DNA of 48,847 nucleotides, taken from positions 1 to 48,847 of IMG/VR virus record IMGVR_UViG_3300030101_001013. One strand, written 5' to 3'. The notes under the pieces are model-generated. The model made no database searches, had not been told where the DNA came from, and worked only from the letters and a program-made list of their open reading frames with translations. This DNA is from a virus. This document shows, one piece after another, positions 16,712-25,103 of the stretch (the first letter of the stretch is position 1; every line of letters begins with the position of its first letter). The position numbers were made by a program, and so were the translations under genes.

Positions 16712-17431
16712 ATGCAAAAAATTGAGTCGCTAGAAGGCGCTCACATAGCGATTGTTGCGTTGGGCAACTCTCAAGTAGATTATGCAATCGGCGCAGAAAA
16801 CAGTATGCAATGGGATGAAGTGTGGACTGTAAACTCAGCAGCAGCCGTTTATAAATCAGACAGAATGTTTATGCTAGATCCTGCTAGTCGTTTTTTTGAT
16901 ACCGATGATGCGGGTGCGCAAACCGATGTTATGAAGCGGTTTTTACCTGTATGCGACATACCTTGCTACACATGTGAACTGGATGAGCGTGTACCCAGCG
17001 CAGTTTTGTATCCTATAAAAGAAATAATACAAGACACGCAATGCGCATACCTCAACAACACAATACCCATGACGATTGCTTTTGCGTACTGGCATAAAGT
17101 AGCTCGCATAGATTTTTTTGGTGTTGACTACAGTTATCAACACAATTTGCATTTTGCAGAGGCGGGTAGAGCTTGTGTAGAGTTTTGGTTGGCAAAGTGT
17201 ATGGAGGCTGACATCAATATAGGTGTTTCTCACAGATCAGCTTTACTTGATCAAAATGTACCGCTAAACGAGAGAATCTATGGTTTTCATAGACTAAATG
17301 ATCCAATTGTTGCTGTGAAACATGAATCTGACTGGATTGTATGTGAAAATTCAAAAATAGAGAAAGAAATGGAAAGAGCAGGAGCTAAAGCACCAGAACC
17401 AGTAATGTCACCGGAGCCTTATCGTGGGTGA
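16712..17431 (+). CDS. Hypothetical protein, possible Rossmann-like fold
   Basis: A 239 aa protein. The N-terminus has a beta-strand with GNS motif (IAIVALGNSQ), then DEVWTVNSAAAVYKSDRMFMLD and later VARIDFFGVDYSY, an alternating pattern resembling nucleotide-binding or DUF115-like enzymes. I cannot identify a catalytic site. Homologues are common in marine phage structural regions. It overlaps the next gene by eight bases. Confidence 0.55.
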   Translation: MQKIESLEGAHIAIVALGNSQVDYAIGAENSMQWDEVWTVNSAAAVYKSDRMFMLDPASRFFDTDDAGAQTDVMKRFLPVCDIPCYTCELDERVPSAVLYPIKEIIQDTQCAYLNNTIPMTIAFAYWHKVARIDFFGVDYSYQHNLHFAEAGRACVEFWLAKCMEADINIGVSHRSALLDQNVPLNERIYGFHRLNDPIVAVKHESDWIVCENSKIEKEMERAGAKAPEPVMSPEPYRG

Positions 17432-17720
17432 GATGGGTAAAGACAGCTTTATAGAATTAGGCAATGTCATGGTTGAAACCACACATAACAAAGGCCACGA
17501 TCCTGAGTTTTGGGCTGAACAAATAACTAAAAAGATTTGTGAAATATCAGCCGATGCAGCGCCGCACATAAGGCAACAAGCAGAGGCTTTTCAAAATTAC
17601 ATTTATTTAACAGTTTTGTACGGAATCAAAAACGCTATTACCTCAGATCGAACAACTATGGTAAACTTATTATCAAGCCAAGGTCATAACGACATGGCAA
17701 AAATTATCAAGGAACTATAG
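17424..17720 (+). CDS. Small helical hypothetical protein, GTG start
   Basis: A 98 aa protein. The GTG at 17424 has a GGAG seven bases upstream and is preferred over the ATG at 17433, which is badly spaced. It is mostly helical with a hydrophobic stretch (NYIYLTVLYGIKNAI) that may pack rather than cross a membrane. Function unknown. Confidence 0.6.
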   Translation: MGEMGKDSFIELGNVMVETTHNKGHDPEFWAEQITKKICEISADAAPHIRQQAEAFQNYIYLTVLYGIKNAITSDRTTMVNLLSSQGHNDMAKIIKEL

Positions 17721-17722
17721 TT

Positions 17723-18151
17723 ATGGCGATATCTAGCGCAATACCAACAAGTTTTAAGCAAGAATTACTTGTAGGCACTCATAATTTTACAGCAAGCTCT
17801 GGCAATTCTTTTAAGCTCGCACTATACACATCTAGCGCAACTTTAGGCGCTGGCACAACTGCATTTACAACCACTGGACAAGCATCGGGTACAAATTATA
17901 CATCTGGCGGAAATACACTGACAAGTGTGACACCAACGACATCGGGAACGACAGCAATTTGCGATTTTGCGGATTTGACATTCGGCACGGCTACCGTTAC
18001 AGCTCGCGGTTGTATGATCTATAACGACACGCAATCTGACAAAGCCGTTGCTGTAATTGATTTTGGAGGCGATAAAACAAGTACCGCAGGTAATTTTACT
18101 ATCGTCTTCCCAGCAGCCAATGCGACTGCTGCAATTATTAGATTAGCTTAA
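17723..18151 (+). CDS. Beta-rich virion protein
   Basis: A 142 aa Thr/Ser/Ala-rich protein with the pattern FKQELL.G.HNF....GNSFKLALYTSSATLG, common in small structural proteins of marine tailed phages. It is likely a tail or head surface component. Two bases separate it from the previous gene. No enzymatic motif. Confidence 0.6.
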   Translation: MAISSAIPTSFKQELLVGTHNFTASSGNSFKLALYTSSATLGAGTTAFTTTGQASGTNYTSGGNTLTSVTPTTSGTTAICDFADLTFGTATVTARGCMIYNDTQSDKAVAVIDFGGDKTSTAGNFTIVFPAANATAAIIRLA

Positions 18152-18173
18152 AGACTTTAAATTAAATTTTTTG

Positions 18174-18182
18174 TGGTAAAAT
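18174..18182 (+). promoter_or_regulatory. Extended -10 promoter, possible leaderless start
   Basis: TGTGGTAAAAT gives TG-n-TAAAAT with the hexamer at 18177-18182. The ATG of the next gene is six bases further on and has no ribosome site. The same distance occurs at the SNF2 gene promoter. Confidence 0.45.
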
Positions 18183-18188
18183 TTAGAC

Positions 18189-20099
18189 ATGCCACTAACA
18201 AAGATAAATTTTAAACCAGGTATTAACAAAGAAGAAACTGACTACGCTAACGAAAATGGTTGGGTAGACGGTAATCTGGTTCGATTCAGGAAAGGTAGAC
18301 CTGAAAAAATAGGTGGTTGGGAAAGACAATCAGATACCAATACTTACCTTGGTACAGGTAGAGCGTTACACAGTTGGATATCCCTTGGTGGCGCTCGTTA
18401 TTTAGGTATCGGCACTCATCTTAAATACTATATAGAATCGGGTGCTAGTTATAATGACATAACACCTATAAGAGCAACTACAAGCGCAGGTGATGTAACT
18501 TTTAGCGCAACCAATGGCTCAAGCACGCTCACAGTAACCGATACTTCACACGGGGCAATAAACGGAGATTTTGTAACTTTTTCGGGCGCTGCCTCATTAG
18601 GTGGCAATGTTACAGCCGATGTTATAAATCAAGAATATCAAATCTTGTTGGTAAGTGATGCAAACACTTATACAGTAACAGCTAAAGATAGCAGTGGTTC
18701 TGAGATATCAGCAAACGCGAGTGACAGCGGAAACGGTGGTAGCAGTGTTGTCGGCACATACCAAATAAATACGGGATTAGATGTATATATATCTGGCACT
18801 GGTTGGGGACTTGGAACTTGGGGAGAAGGCACTTACGGTAGCGCGGGCGCAATATCTAGCGATGGTCAGCTTAGATTGTGGTCACATGATAATTTTGGTG
18901 AAAATTTAATTATTAACCCAAGAGGCGCAGGAATCTTCAGATGGGTTGAAAATAATGGATTAACAACAAGAGCGCTAGAGTTATCAGGCATTACAGGAGC
19001 TAGTAAAGTGCCTACTGTTGGCTTGCAAGTCATAACCAGTGAGGTTGACAGACATCTTATAGTTTTAGGTGCTGATCCTATTGATTCCAGTTCTGGAAAT
19101 AGAACTGGCTCAGTAGATCCTATGCTGGTCGCGTTTAGTGACAGCGAAAATGAATTAGATTTCAACCCAACCGCTACAAATACGGCGGGATCAGTCAGAC
19201 TTAGCTCTGGATCATTAATAGTTGGTGGCATCAAATCAAGACAAGAAACTCTGATTTGGACAGACACTAGCTTATATTCTATGACTTTCATTGGTCCACC
19301 GCTTACTTTTGCCATAAATTTAATAAATGAAGGCGCTGGTTTAATTGCACCGAAAGCCGCTATAAATAGCCCTGTTGGTGTGTTTTTCATGAGTAAAAAC
19401 GGTTTTTATTACTACAATGGTTCTGTCAAAAAACTACCATGTAGTGTGCAAGATTTTGTATTTTCAGACGTAAACTTGGAACAAGCTTTCAAATGTTACG
19501 CATCTTTAGATGCCGAACACTCAGAGGTGTGGTTTTGGTATCCATCGCTTGAGGATGACACAGGAGAAATATCAAGGTACGTCATATATAACTACGAAGA
19601 ATCAACTTGGAGTATTGGTTCTCTGGTTAGATATGGTTGGCTTGACACGGGGATTGAAGATAAACCACTAGCGACCGCTAAAGTTAGCGGGGAGGGTGTA
19701 ATTTATGTTCATGAAAGTGGGTTTAACGATGATGATAGCGCAATGTCAAATGTGTTTATTGAATCTGCGGACATTGACATATCAGATGGCGAAAACTTTA
19801 TGTTTGTCAAAAAATTGATACCAGATATAAAATTTTCGACAAAACTTGGCGTATCTAACACACCATCAATGAATATTGTTATTAAACGTAGAGATTATAA
19901 TGTTGATACTCTATCAACAGATTCTACAAACGAAATATCAAGCACAACTCGTTTTACTAATTTACGGACGAGAACAAGACAAGTGGTGTTACGCTTCGAA
20001 TCAGATGATGATAACTCAGTAACGGCAAATATTAAGGATTTTAAATTTAGAGTTGGCGATACCAGATTAGATATACAACCATCTGGGCGTAGAGGATAG
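18189..20099 (+). CDS. Tail/DNA stabilisation protein, P22 gp10-like
   Basis: A 636 aa beta-propeller-like protein that closes the neck and holds packaged DNA in podoviruses. The N-terminus KINFKPGINKEETDYANENG followed by DGNLVRFRKGRPEKIGGW is characteristic of the P22 gp10 / phage stabilisation family. A Gly-rich TWGEGTYG segment resembles sequences in the 40682 tail protein. No ribosome site precedes the ATG; see the promoter at 18174. Its stop overlaps the next GTG start. Confidence 0.8.
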   Translation: MPLTKINFKPGINKEETDYANENGWVDGNLVRFRKGRPEKIGGWERQSDTNTYLGTGRALHSWISLGGARYLGIGTHLKYYIESGASYNDITPIRATTSAGDVTFSATNGSSTLTVTDTSHGAINGDFVTFSGAASLGGNVTADVINQEYQILLVSDANTYTVTAKDSSGSEISANASDSGNGGSSVVGTYQINTGLDVYISGTGWGLGTWGEGTYGSAGAISSDGQLRLWSHDNFGENLIINPRGAGIFRWVENNGLTTRALELSGITGASKVPTVGLQVITSEVDRHLIVLGADPIDSSSGNRTGSVDPMLVAFSDSENELDFNPTATNTAGSVRLSSGSLIVGGIKSRQETLIWTDTSLYSMTFIGPPLTFAINLINEGAGLIAPKAAINSPVGVFFMSKNGFYYYNGSVKKLPCSVQDFVFSDVNLEQAFKCYASLDAEHSEVWFWYPSLEDDTGEISRYVIYNYEESTWSIGSLVRYGWLDTGIEDKPLATAKVSGEGVIYVHESGFNDDDSAMSNVFIESADIDISDGENFMFVKKLIPDIKFSTKLGVSNTPSMNIVIKRRDYNVDTLSTDSTNEISSTTRFTNLRTRTRQVVLRFESDDDNSVTANIKDFKFRVGDTRLDIQPSGRRG

Positions 20100-20410
20100 T
20101 GACTAAGATATTAGAGACTCGCTTGCCTCTAGCAACGGATGAAACAGTTACAAGTGATACTTTTAACCGTTTAGTAAGAATTTTGGAGATAAATTTAGGC
20201 GCAAAAGACATAGATCAAACACCCGTTTTTACAAACAGTGAAATTTCTACGTTACAATTCGCCACAGGTGCTATAATATTCAATAGTACAGTAGAAGTTC
20301 ATCAAGCATTTGATGGAACAGAATTTAGAAATTTGTATGAGCATCAGACATACCCAACTGGTTTGTCTGCAACAGCAGGTATAGGAGCTGTAACAGTTAC
20401 GATAGGATAA
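20099..20410 (+). CDS. Small tail-region protein
   Basis: A 103 aa protein starting with GTG in the stop of the previous gene. The last residues, SATAGIGAVTVTIG, match the repeat unit of the 40682 protein, showing a shared module. A TGCTATAAT extended -10 box lies inside it at about 20271, which might serve the next gene. Role unknown, probably tail or neck. Confidence 0.55.
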   Translation: MTKILETRLPLATDETVTSDTFNRLVRILEINLGAKDIDQTPVFTNSEISTLQFATGAIIFNSTVEVHQAFDGTEFRNLYEHQTYPTGLSATAGIGAVTVTIG

Positions 20411-20412
20411 AT

Positions 20413-22395
20413 ATGTCATTACAACAATCACTAGAAAATGTTTATAAATTGCCAGTAGGATCTCTAAAAAAATCAGAATCAGGCACAAAGTCTCGCATGA
20501 ATATGAATGTTTTCCCTGAAAATTACACCGCTCCTCTTTTGCCAGAAAGAATGAATATGAATGTTTTCCCTGAAAATTACACCGCTCCTCTTTTGCCAGA
20601 AAGAATGAATATGAATGTTGCTCCTGAAAGCATGAATACAGATGCAGACCCTTCATTACGAGTTTTTATAGAAGATTTAGCCAATCAAATTAGCGAAACA
20701 GATGATCCAGATCAAAAAGCAATACTTAATAAAAATGTAGAAAAATTTGAATTGGATGAAAAAGCTCCTCTAGCTGATTTAGCTGAATTAATCAGACAAG
20801 CAGGCACAGGTGAAGACACGGTTTTAGCTCATTTAGCGCCTGGTGAAGTAATTTTACCAGGAGAGTTCATGGAAGATGAGCAGTTAGAATCCATGATTGA
20901 AGCAAAATTTGATGAGGTTGGTATTAAACCAGAGGAGTATGTTGCTGGCATAGGGATAGCCAGTCTCAATCAAATGACTGGTTTACAGGAATTTGGATTT
21001 TTTAAAAAGCTAGGCCGATCACTCGAAAAGATTGCAAAGAAGGTCATCAAGCCAGTTGCAAAGGTGGCTCAGTTCATACCTGGTCCTTGGCAACCGATAG
21101 CGGCAATGGCAAATAAAGCCTTTACTGTTTATGACGTAGCCAAAGGCAGAGCAAGCCCTCTAGCTCTAGCTAGTGCTTTTGCACCTTTGCCTGGTGGCGC
21201 TGATGCAGGCAAGGGACTCAGTTCTTTCGGAAAAATCAAAGAGTTTTTTACGAAAGGCGCGGATGACGTTGGTTTCCTTGGCAACGTCGGTAAGACTTTG
21301 AGTGGCGCAGGCGAAGGTATTGCTGGGCTTATAAGCGGTGGTGGTGCAGATAACATAGGCAGGTTTGGTCGCTTGGGAGATTTCTTAGGCGGTACTAGTG
21401 GCGCAAGCGGAGGTATTGCTGGGCTGATCAGAGGCGGTGGTGCAGATAATACCGGTAGCTTTGGCCGTATCGGAGACATATTTAGTGGTGGCGGCATTGA
21501 TAACAAGGGAAGCTTTGGCAGAATAGGTGATTTTTTCACTGGCGCTGTTGATCCTGAAAAGGAGTTTACTTACTACGATCCAGTGAATGAAGTAATTGTA
21601 GATAAAAGAACTGGTAGGGAATATGTGCCACCTGAAATTACTACAACAGATGGAAACTTTTTTAGCAAGTTAATTAGTGGTGGCGGCGCAGACAATAAAG
21701 GAAACTTTGGCACTTTAGGCGACATTCTTGGAGGTGGATTAGGTGGTGGCGCTGACGGTGGTGGATTAGGTGGTTTAGGTTCTTTGGCTAAATTAGGTCT
21801 GGCAGGCACAGCCGCCGCTAAACTTGGTCAACTTGCAATGGAAGAAGCTAGAAAAGATAGGGGAGTGCCACTAACACCATTAACAACTATGGATGCAGCT
21901 GGCAGGTACAATATAGAGGCTGAGATAGCCAGAAGAATGGGATTACCAGCACCTAATCCAGTTGAATTTGGATTAATGCCTAGATTTCCAGCACTAAGCG
22001 GTGCGCAATCAGGAGCTAGACGTGAAGCCGTTATATCACCTTATGTGCAACAAGCTGCGATGGGTGGAGCGATTATGCCTATGATGTATGCAGAAGGTGG
22101 CGCTGTTGCAATGCAAGAAGGTGGTGAAATGAATCCTAGTGAGTTTCCTAGAATGGATGGTGACATAAATGGACCAGGCACAGAAACTTCTGATGACATA
22201 CCCGCCATGTTAAGTGATGGTGAATTTGTTATGACAGGGCGTGCTGTACGTGGAGCTGGTTCATTTGAACTAAATGAAGAACCAAACGGTATTTTAACAC
22301 TTGTGCCTTCTGCCTCTGAGAGCAGGGAAAAAGGCACTCAACTTATGTATAAAATGATGGATGTTTTCGGGAGGTATGCCGATGCTACCAGTTAA
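20413..22395 (+). CDS. Large Gly-rich internal virion/ejection protein
   Basis: A 660 aa protein with three parts: an N-terminal Met/Asn-rich repeat (about residues 29-75), a middle with helices and a hydrophobic segment (about 200-260), and a Gly-rich region holding repeated GGGADNxGxFGRxGD units (about 310-460). The end has GTETSDDIPAMLSDGEFVMT, which I associate with internal proteins of marine podoviruses; an earlier LAHLAPGEVILPGEF is similar. It probably enters the cell with the DNA. The exact role is inferred. Confidence 0.65.
   Translation: MSLQQSLENVYKLPVGSLKKSESGTKSRMNMNVFPENYTAPLLPERMNMNVFPENYTAPLLPERMNMNVAPESMNTDADPSLRVFIEDLANQISETDDPDQKAILNKNVEKFELDEKAPLADLAELIRQAGTGEDTVLAHLAPGEVILPGEFMEDEQLESMIEAKFDEVGIKPEEYVAGIGIASLNQMTGLQEFGFFKKLGRSLEKIAKKVIKPVAKVAQFIPGPWQPIAAMANKAFTVYDVAKGRASPLALASAFAPLPGGADAGKGLSSFGKIKEFFTKGADDVGFLGNVGKTLSGAGEGIAGLISGGGADNIGRFGRLGDFLGGTSGASGGIAGLIRGGGADNTGSFGRIGDIFSGGGIDNKGSFGRIGDFFTGAVDPEKEFTYYDPVNEVIVDKRTGREYVPPEITTTDGNFFSKLISGGGADNKGNFGTLGDILGGGLGGGADGGGLGGLGSLAKLGLAGTAAAKLGQLAMEEARKDRGVPLTPLTTMDAAGRYNIEAEIARRMGLPAPNPVEFGLMPRFPALSGAQSGARREAVISPYVQQAAMGGAIMPMMYAEGGAVAMQEGGEMNPSEFPRMDGDINGPGTETSDDIPAMLSDGEFVMTGRAVRGAGSFELNEEPNGILTLVPSASESREKGTQLMYKMMDVFGRYADATS
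20497..20604 (+). repeat. Exact 54-bp tandem duplication in coding sequence
   Basis: Two identical 54-base copies (20497-20550 and 20551-20604) encode an 18-residue unit beginning MNMNVFPENYTAP. A third, partial copy follows from 20605. Exact identity points to a recent duplication. Confidence 0.95.
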
Positions 22396-23731
22396 AAAAT
22401 TTCAAACAGGCGGTCTATTAGATGCCAGCACGTATGGCTTAGACCCTGATTTGTACGAGCCATTGACTCAAGAAGAATTTGATAGACAGGAAGCTGAATA
22501 TTTTGGTGTGCCTGTTGGCGATTTACCAAAATTAAGACAACAAAGAGCTGGTATTACGGGCATACCCGCAGCACAGCCTATGGTTCCTCAAACATCACAG
22601 CCAGCGCCGTATGCGACAGGCGCCCAAACAGAAACTGTATCGCGCGATCCAGCCTTACAACAACTCTTATTTGGTTTGGGTGGCGAAGGTGGTTTCATAC
22701 CAGGTGCTTTTAGAGCCGCAGAGCGCACTTTCTTTGATGAAGAGGGTAGACCCGTTATTGTACCTCAAGAGGTCGCAGGTTTAACCGAAGATCAACTAGC
22801 AGCAGCCCAAGCCGCTAGAGATTTAGTGGGCGTACAAGATAGATTTTTAACAGAATCAGAACAAGCTGCAAGACAAGGCGTAGAAGGATTACTAACCTCA
22901 CTAAGACAAGGCAGGGGTCTAACAGCACTTTCTACAAGAGATTTACTTAATAGATTAGGTGAATCAGAAGAATTATTTAGAGGCACAACAGAGGCTTACG
23001 ATCCATCTATGACACAACAGTTCATGGACCCGTTTGAAGATGCTGTCGTGCAACAAACAATAGATGATGTCATCAAACAAGCTAACATAGCCGATATAGA
23101 GCAAACAGCTAGAAATATAAGAGCTGGCGGCGAATCAGCCTTTGGATCAAGAGCAAGACTTAGTAAAGATGAATTAAGTGAGGCGATAGGTAGAGGTCTT
23201 GCAAAAGAAATAGCAGGCATACGCTCAAGAGGCTTTTCCGAAGCACAACAAACAGGTCTAGGTGAGTTTGCAAGGCAACAACAAGCTGCAAGAACAGCCG
23301 CTACTGGATTAGCTGGGCTGTCTGCGCAAAGATTTGGTGCAGGCACAGGTTTAGGGCAACAATTGGTTGATTTTGGTCGAGCAGGACAACAAGCTCGTAC
23401 AGGATTTGGTGGCTTCTTACAAAATTTAGGCACTCAAGCGCAACAAGCAGGACTTGGTGGTATAGATTTGTTATCAACTTTTGGCGGTCAGCAGCAACAG
23501 CAGCAACAACGATTACTTGATGCACAAAGAGCAAATGCTTTACAGGCGCAACAAGCTCCTCTACAGCAGTTTCAATCACTATTACCTTTTGTTACAACAG
23601 CTACGCAAACAGCAGGAAGGCAAGCACAAGCACAACAGTTCGCACCGCCGCCTAGCCCATTACAGGCAGGATTAGCAACTGGTTTGGGTGCATTTGGCGC
23701 ATTTGGTAACATGCTTAATCCAAGGAATTAG
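22382..23731 (+). CDS. Gln/Ala-rich internal virion protein
   Basis: A 449 aa protein. The start at 22382 (MLPVKKFQTGG) is preferred because a GGGAGG ribosome site lies six bases upstream; the ATG at 22361 is further up and has none. The sequence is helical, Ala/Gln/Gly-rich, with a poly-Gln run and an ARNIRAGGESAFGSRARL segment conserved in ejection proteins of marine podoviruses. It overlaps the end of the previous gene by 14 bases. Likely a core or ejection protein. Confidence 0.65.
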   Translation: MLPVKKFQTGGLLDASTYGLDPDLYEPLTQEEFDRQEAEYFGVPVGDLPKLRQQRAGITGIPAAQPMVPQTSQPAPYATGAQTETVSRDPALQQLLFGLGGEGGFIPGAFRAAERTFFDEEGRPVIVPQEVAGLTEDQLAAAQAARDLVGVQDRFLTESEQAARQGVEGLLTSLRQGRGLTALSTRDLLNRLGESEELFRGTTEAYDPSMTQQFMDPFEDAVVQQTIDDVIKQANIADIEQTARNIRAGGESAFGSRARLSKDELSEAIGRGLAKEIAGIRSRGFSEAQQTGLGEFARQQQAARTAATGLAGLSAQRFGAGTGLGQQLVDFGRAGQQARTGFGGFLQNLGTQAQQAGLGGIDLLSTFGGQQQQQQQRLLDAQRANALQAQQAPLQQFQSLLPFVTTATQTAGRQAQAQQFAPPPSPLQAGLATGLGAFGAFGNMLNPRN

Positions 23732-23733
23732 TA

Positions 23734-24462
23734 ATGGCTATCAATCAAAATAGTCTTAGTTCTGAAGAAATACTTGATTTATACCGAGGTTTGCAACAGC
23801 AACCAGTAAGTAAATCTGATGTAGACGAAGAACTTTTTAAAATATCTACGCTATTTCCTAATCCAAGGCGACAAAATATATTTGATTTAGCATCAGCTTT
23901 ATCAGCAGGCTTGGCGGCGCAAGCTGCAAGCGGTCAACCTCCATCTATAGCTTATGGTTTGACAGCAGGTTTTAATTCATTTAATGAAGGAAATCAGATA
24001 AAAAGAATAGAGGCTGATAAAATTAAACAACAAGCCAAAATGATGGCATATCAACAAGCTGAAGCTAAAAAAGAAAGAGAACTTGAGTTTTCAAAAGATA
24101 TTTTAGAAAAACAATTTGAACTATCTCTGAAGTCGGGCGGTTTTATGGAAGGCACTGGAGATTTAGCGTCTGCGTTAAATTTTATAGCTAGAGCTGAAAA
24201 AAATCCTGCTCTGAGAAATACATTAGAATATAAATTAGCTTTAGCGGTTGCAGAAAGAAGTAGGGCATCAATACAACAAACAGAACAAGGAGCCGTACCT
24301 GTAACGCAACCTGGTCTTGATGTTCAAAAGGTTCTTAAAAAATTTAGAGGCGAGCCTACAAACACGATTACCGACGATGACGGAGTAGTGTGGACGCCGA
24401 CAGGTAAAGTCTATGATGGCAAGACTGTTTATACGGACGGAATTAATGAGGCGGTGTTTTAA
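23734..24462 (+). CDS. Internal virion protein, helical
   Basis: A 242 aa helical protein with an N-terminal region containing ASALSAGLAAQAASGQPPSIAYGLTAGF, which could insert in a membrane, then a coiled coil (about residues 85-130). It follows the previous ejection gene by two bases and overlaps the next. Probably a further ejected protein; no catalytic motif. Confidence 0.6.
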   Translation: MAINQNSLSSEEILDLYRGLQQQPVSKSDVDEELFKISTLFPNPRRQNIFDLASALSAGLAAQAASGQPPSIAYGLTAGFNSFNEGNQIKRIEADKIKQQAKMMAYQQAEAKKERELEFSKDILEKQFELSLKSGGFMEGTGDLASALNFIARAEKNPALRNTLEYKLALAVAERSRASIQQTEQGAVPVTQPGLDVQKVLKKFRGEPTNTITDDDGVVWTPTGKVYDGKTVYTDGINEAVF

Positions 24463-25103
24463 TGCCAACTGCAATAATATTAACAGATGAACAAAAAAAT
24501 GAATCCTTACAGGATAATACCGATAGCAGGGTCACTGTTGGAGGTGTAATACCAGGAACCGAAAAAGTCAAAGATCCTTTAAGTGAGGGTCAAAAAAAAC
24601 AGGCGGGCTTTGCTCTTCGTATGGAAAACGCAATCAAAAGATTTGATGAGCTTGAAGCTAGTGGGTTCAATCCCGTGAACCTTAAAGACGTAATGATAGA
24701 TAACGCTCCTTTCGTACCAGAAACCGTAGAGAGATTTTTTACTAGCTCACAATACAAACAATATCAAAGAGCAATTATAGATTTTGCAACAGCACAACTT
24801 AGACAAGAAACGGGTGCAGTTATAAACGATAGCGAAATTGATTGGATGTATCTTACATATTTTCCAGCATTGTTTGACGATCAAAAAACATTGGCTGACA
24901 AAAAACAAGCTAGACAAGACGCTTACATTGCCATGCGCACTTTAGGGGGTAAAGCTTTCGATAAAGTGAAAAAAGAAACAGAAGAGTATAATAAAAAAAT
25001 GGGTCTTGGGGGAGATAGTGATCAAGCCTTGCAAATTTTGCGTGAAAGAGCAAAAAATGATCCAAAAACTAGAACTAGATTAAAAGAGGCTGGTTTATTA
25101 TGA
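24462..25103 (+). CDS. Ejection-region protein with RQETGA motif
   Basis: A 213 aa helical protein. The segment QLRQETGAVINDSEIDW followed by a YFPALFDDQKTLADKKQARQDA helix matches a motif shared by internal proteins of many podoviruses (R-x-E-S/T-G-A, then YFP). It overlaps both neighbours by one to four bases, forming one translational block. Role: probable ejection or core component. Confidence 0.65.
   Translation: MPTAIILTDEQKNESLQDNTDSRVTVGGVIPGTEKVKDPLSEGQKKQAGFALRMENAIKRFDELEASGFNPVNLKDVMIDNAPFVPETVERFFTSSQYKQYQRAIIDFATAQLRQETGAVINDSEIDWMYLTYFPALFDDQKTLADKKQARQDAYIAMRTLGGKAFDKVKKETEEYNKKMGLGGDSDQALQILRERAKNDPKTRTRLKEAGLL

Noticed and set aside
22996-23433. Reverse-strand Ala/Cys/Pro-rich ORF in the ejection gene
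   Set aside because: Composition is the antisense of Gln/Ala/Gly codons; forward frame is clearly coding.
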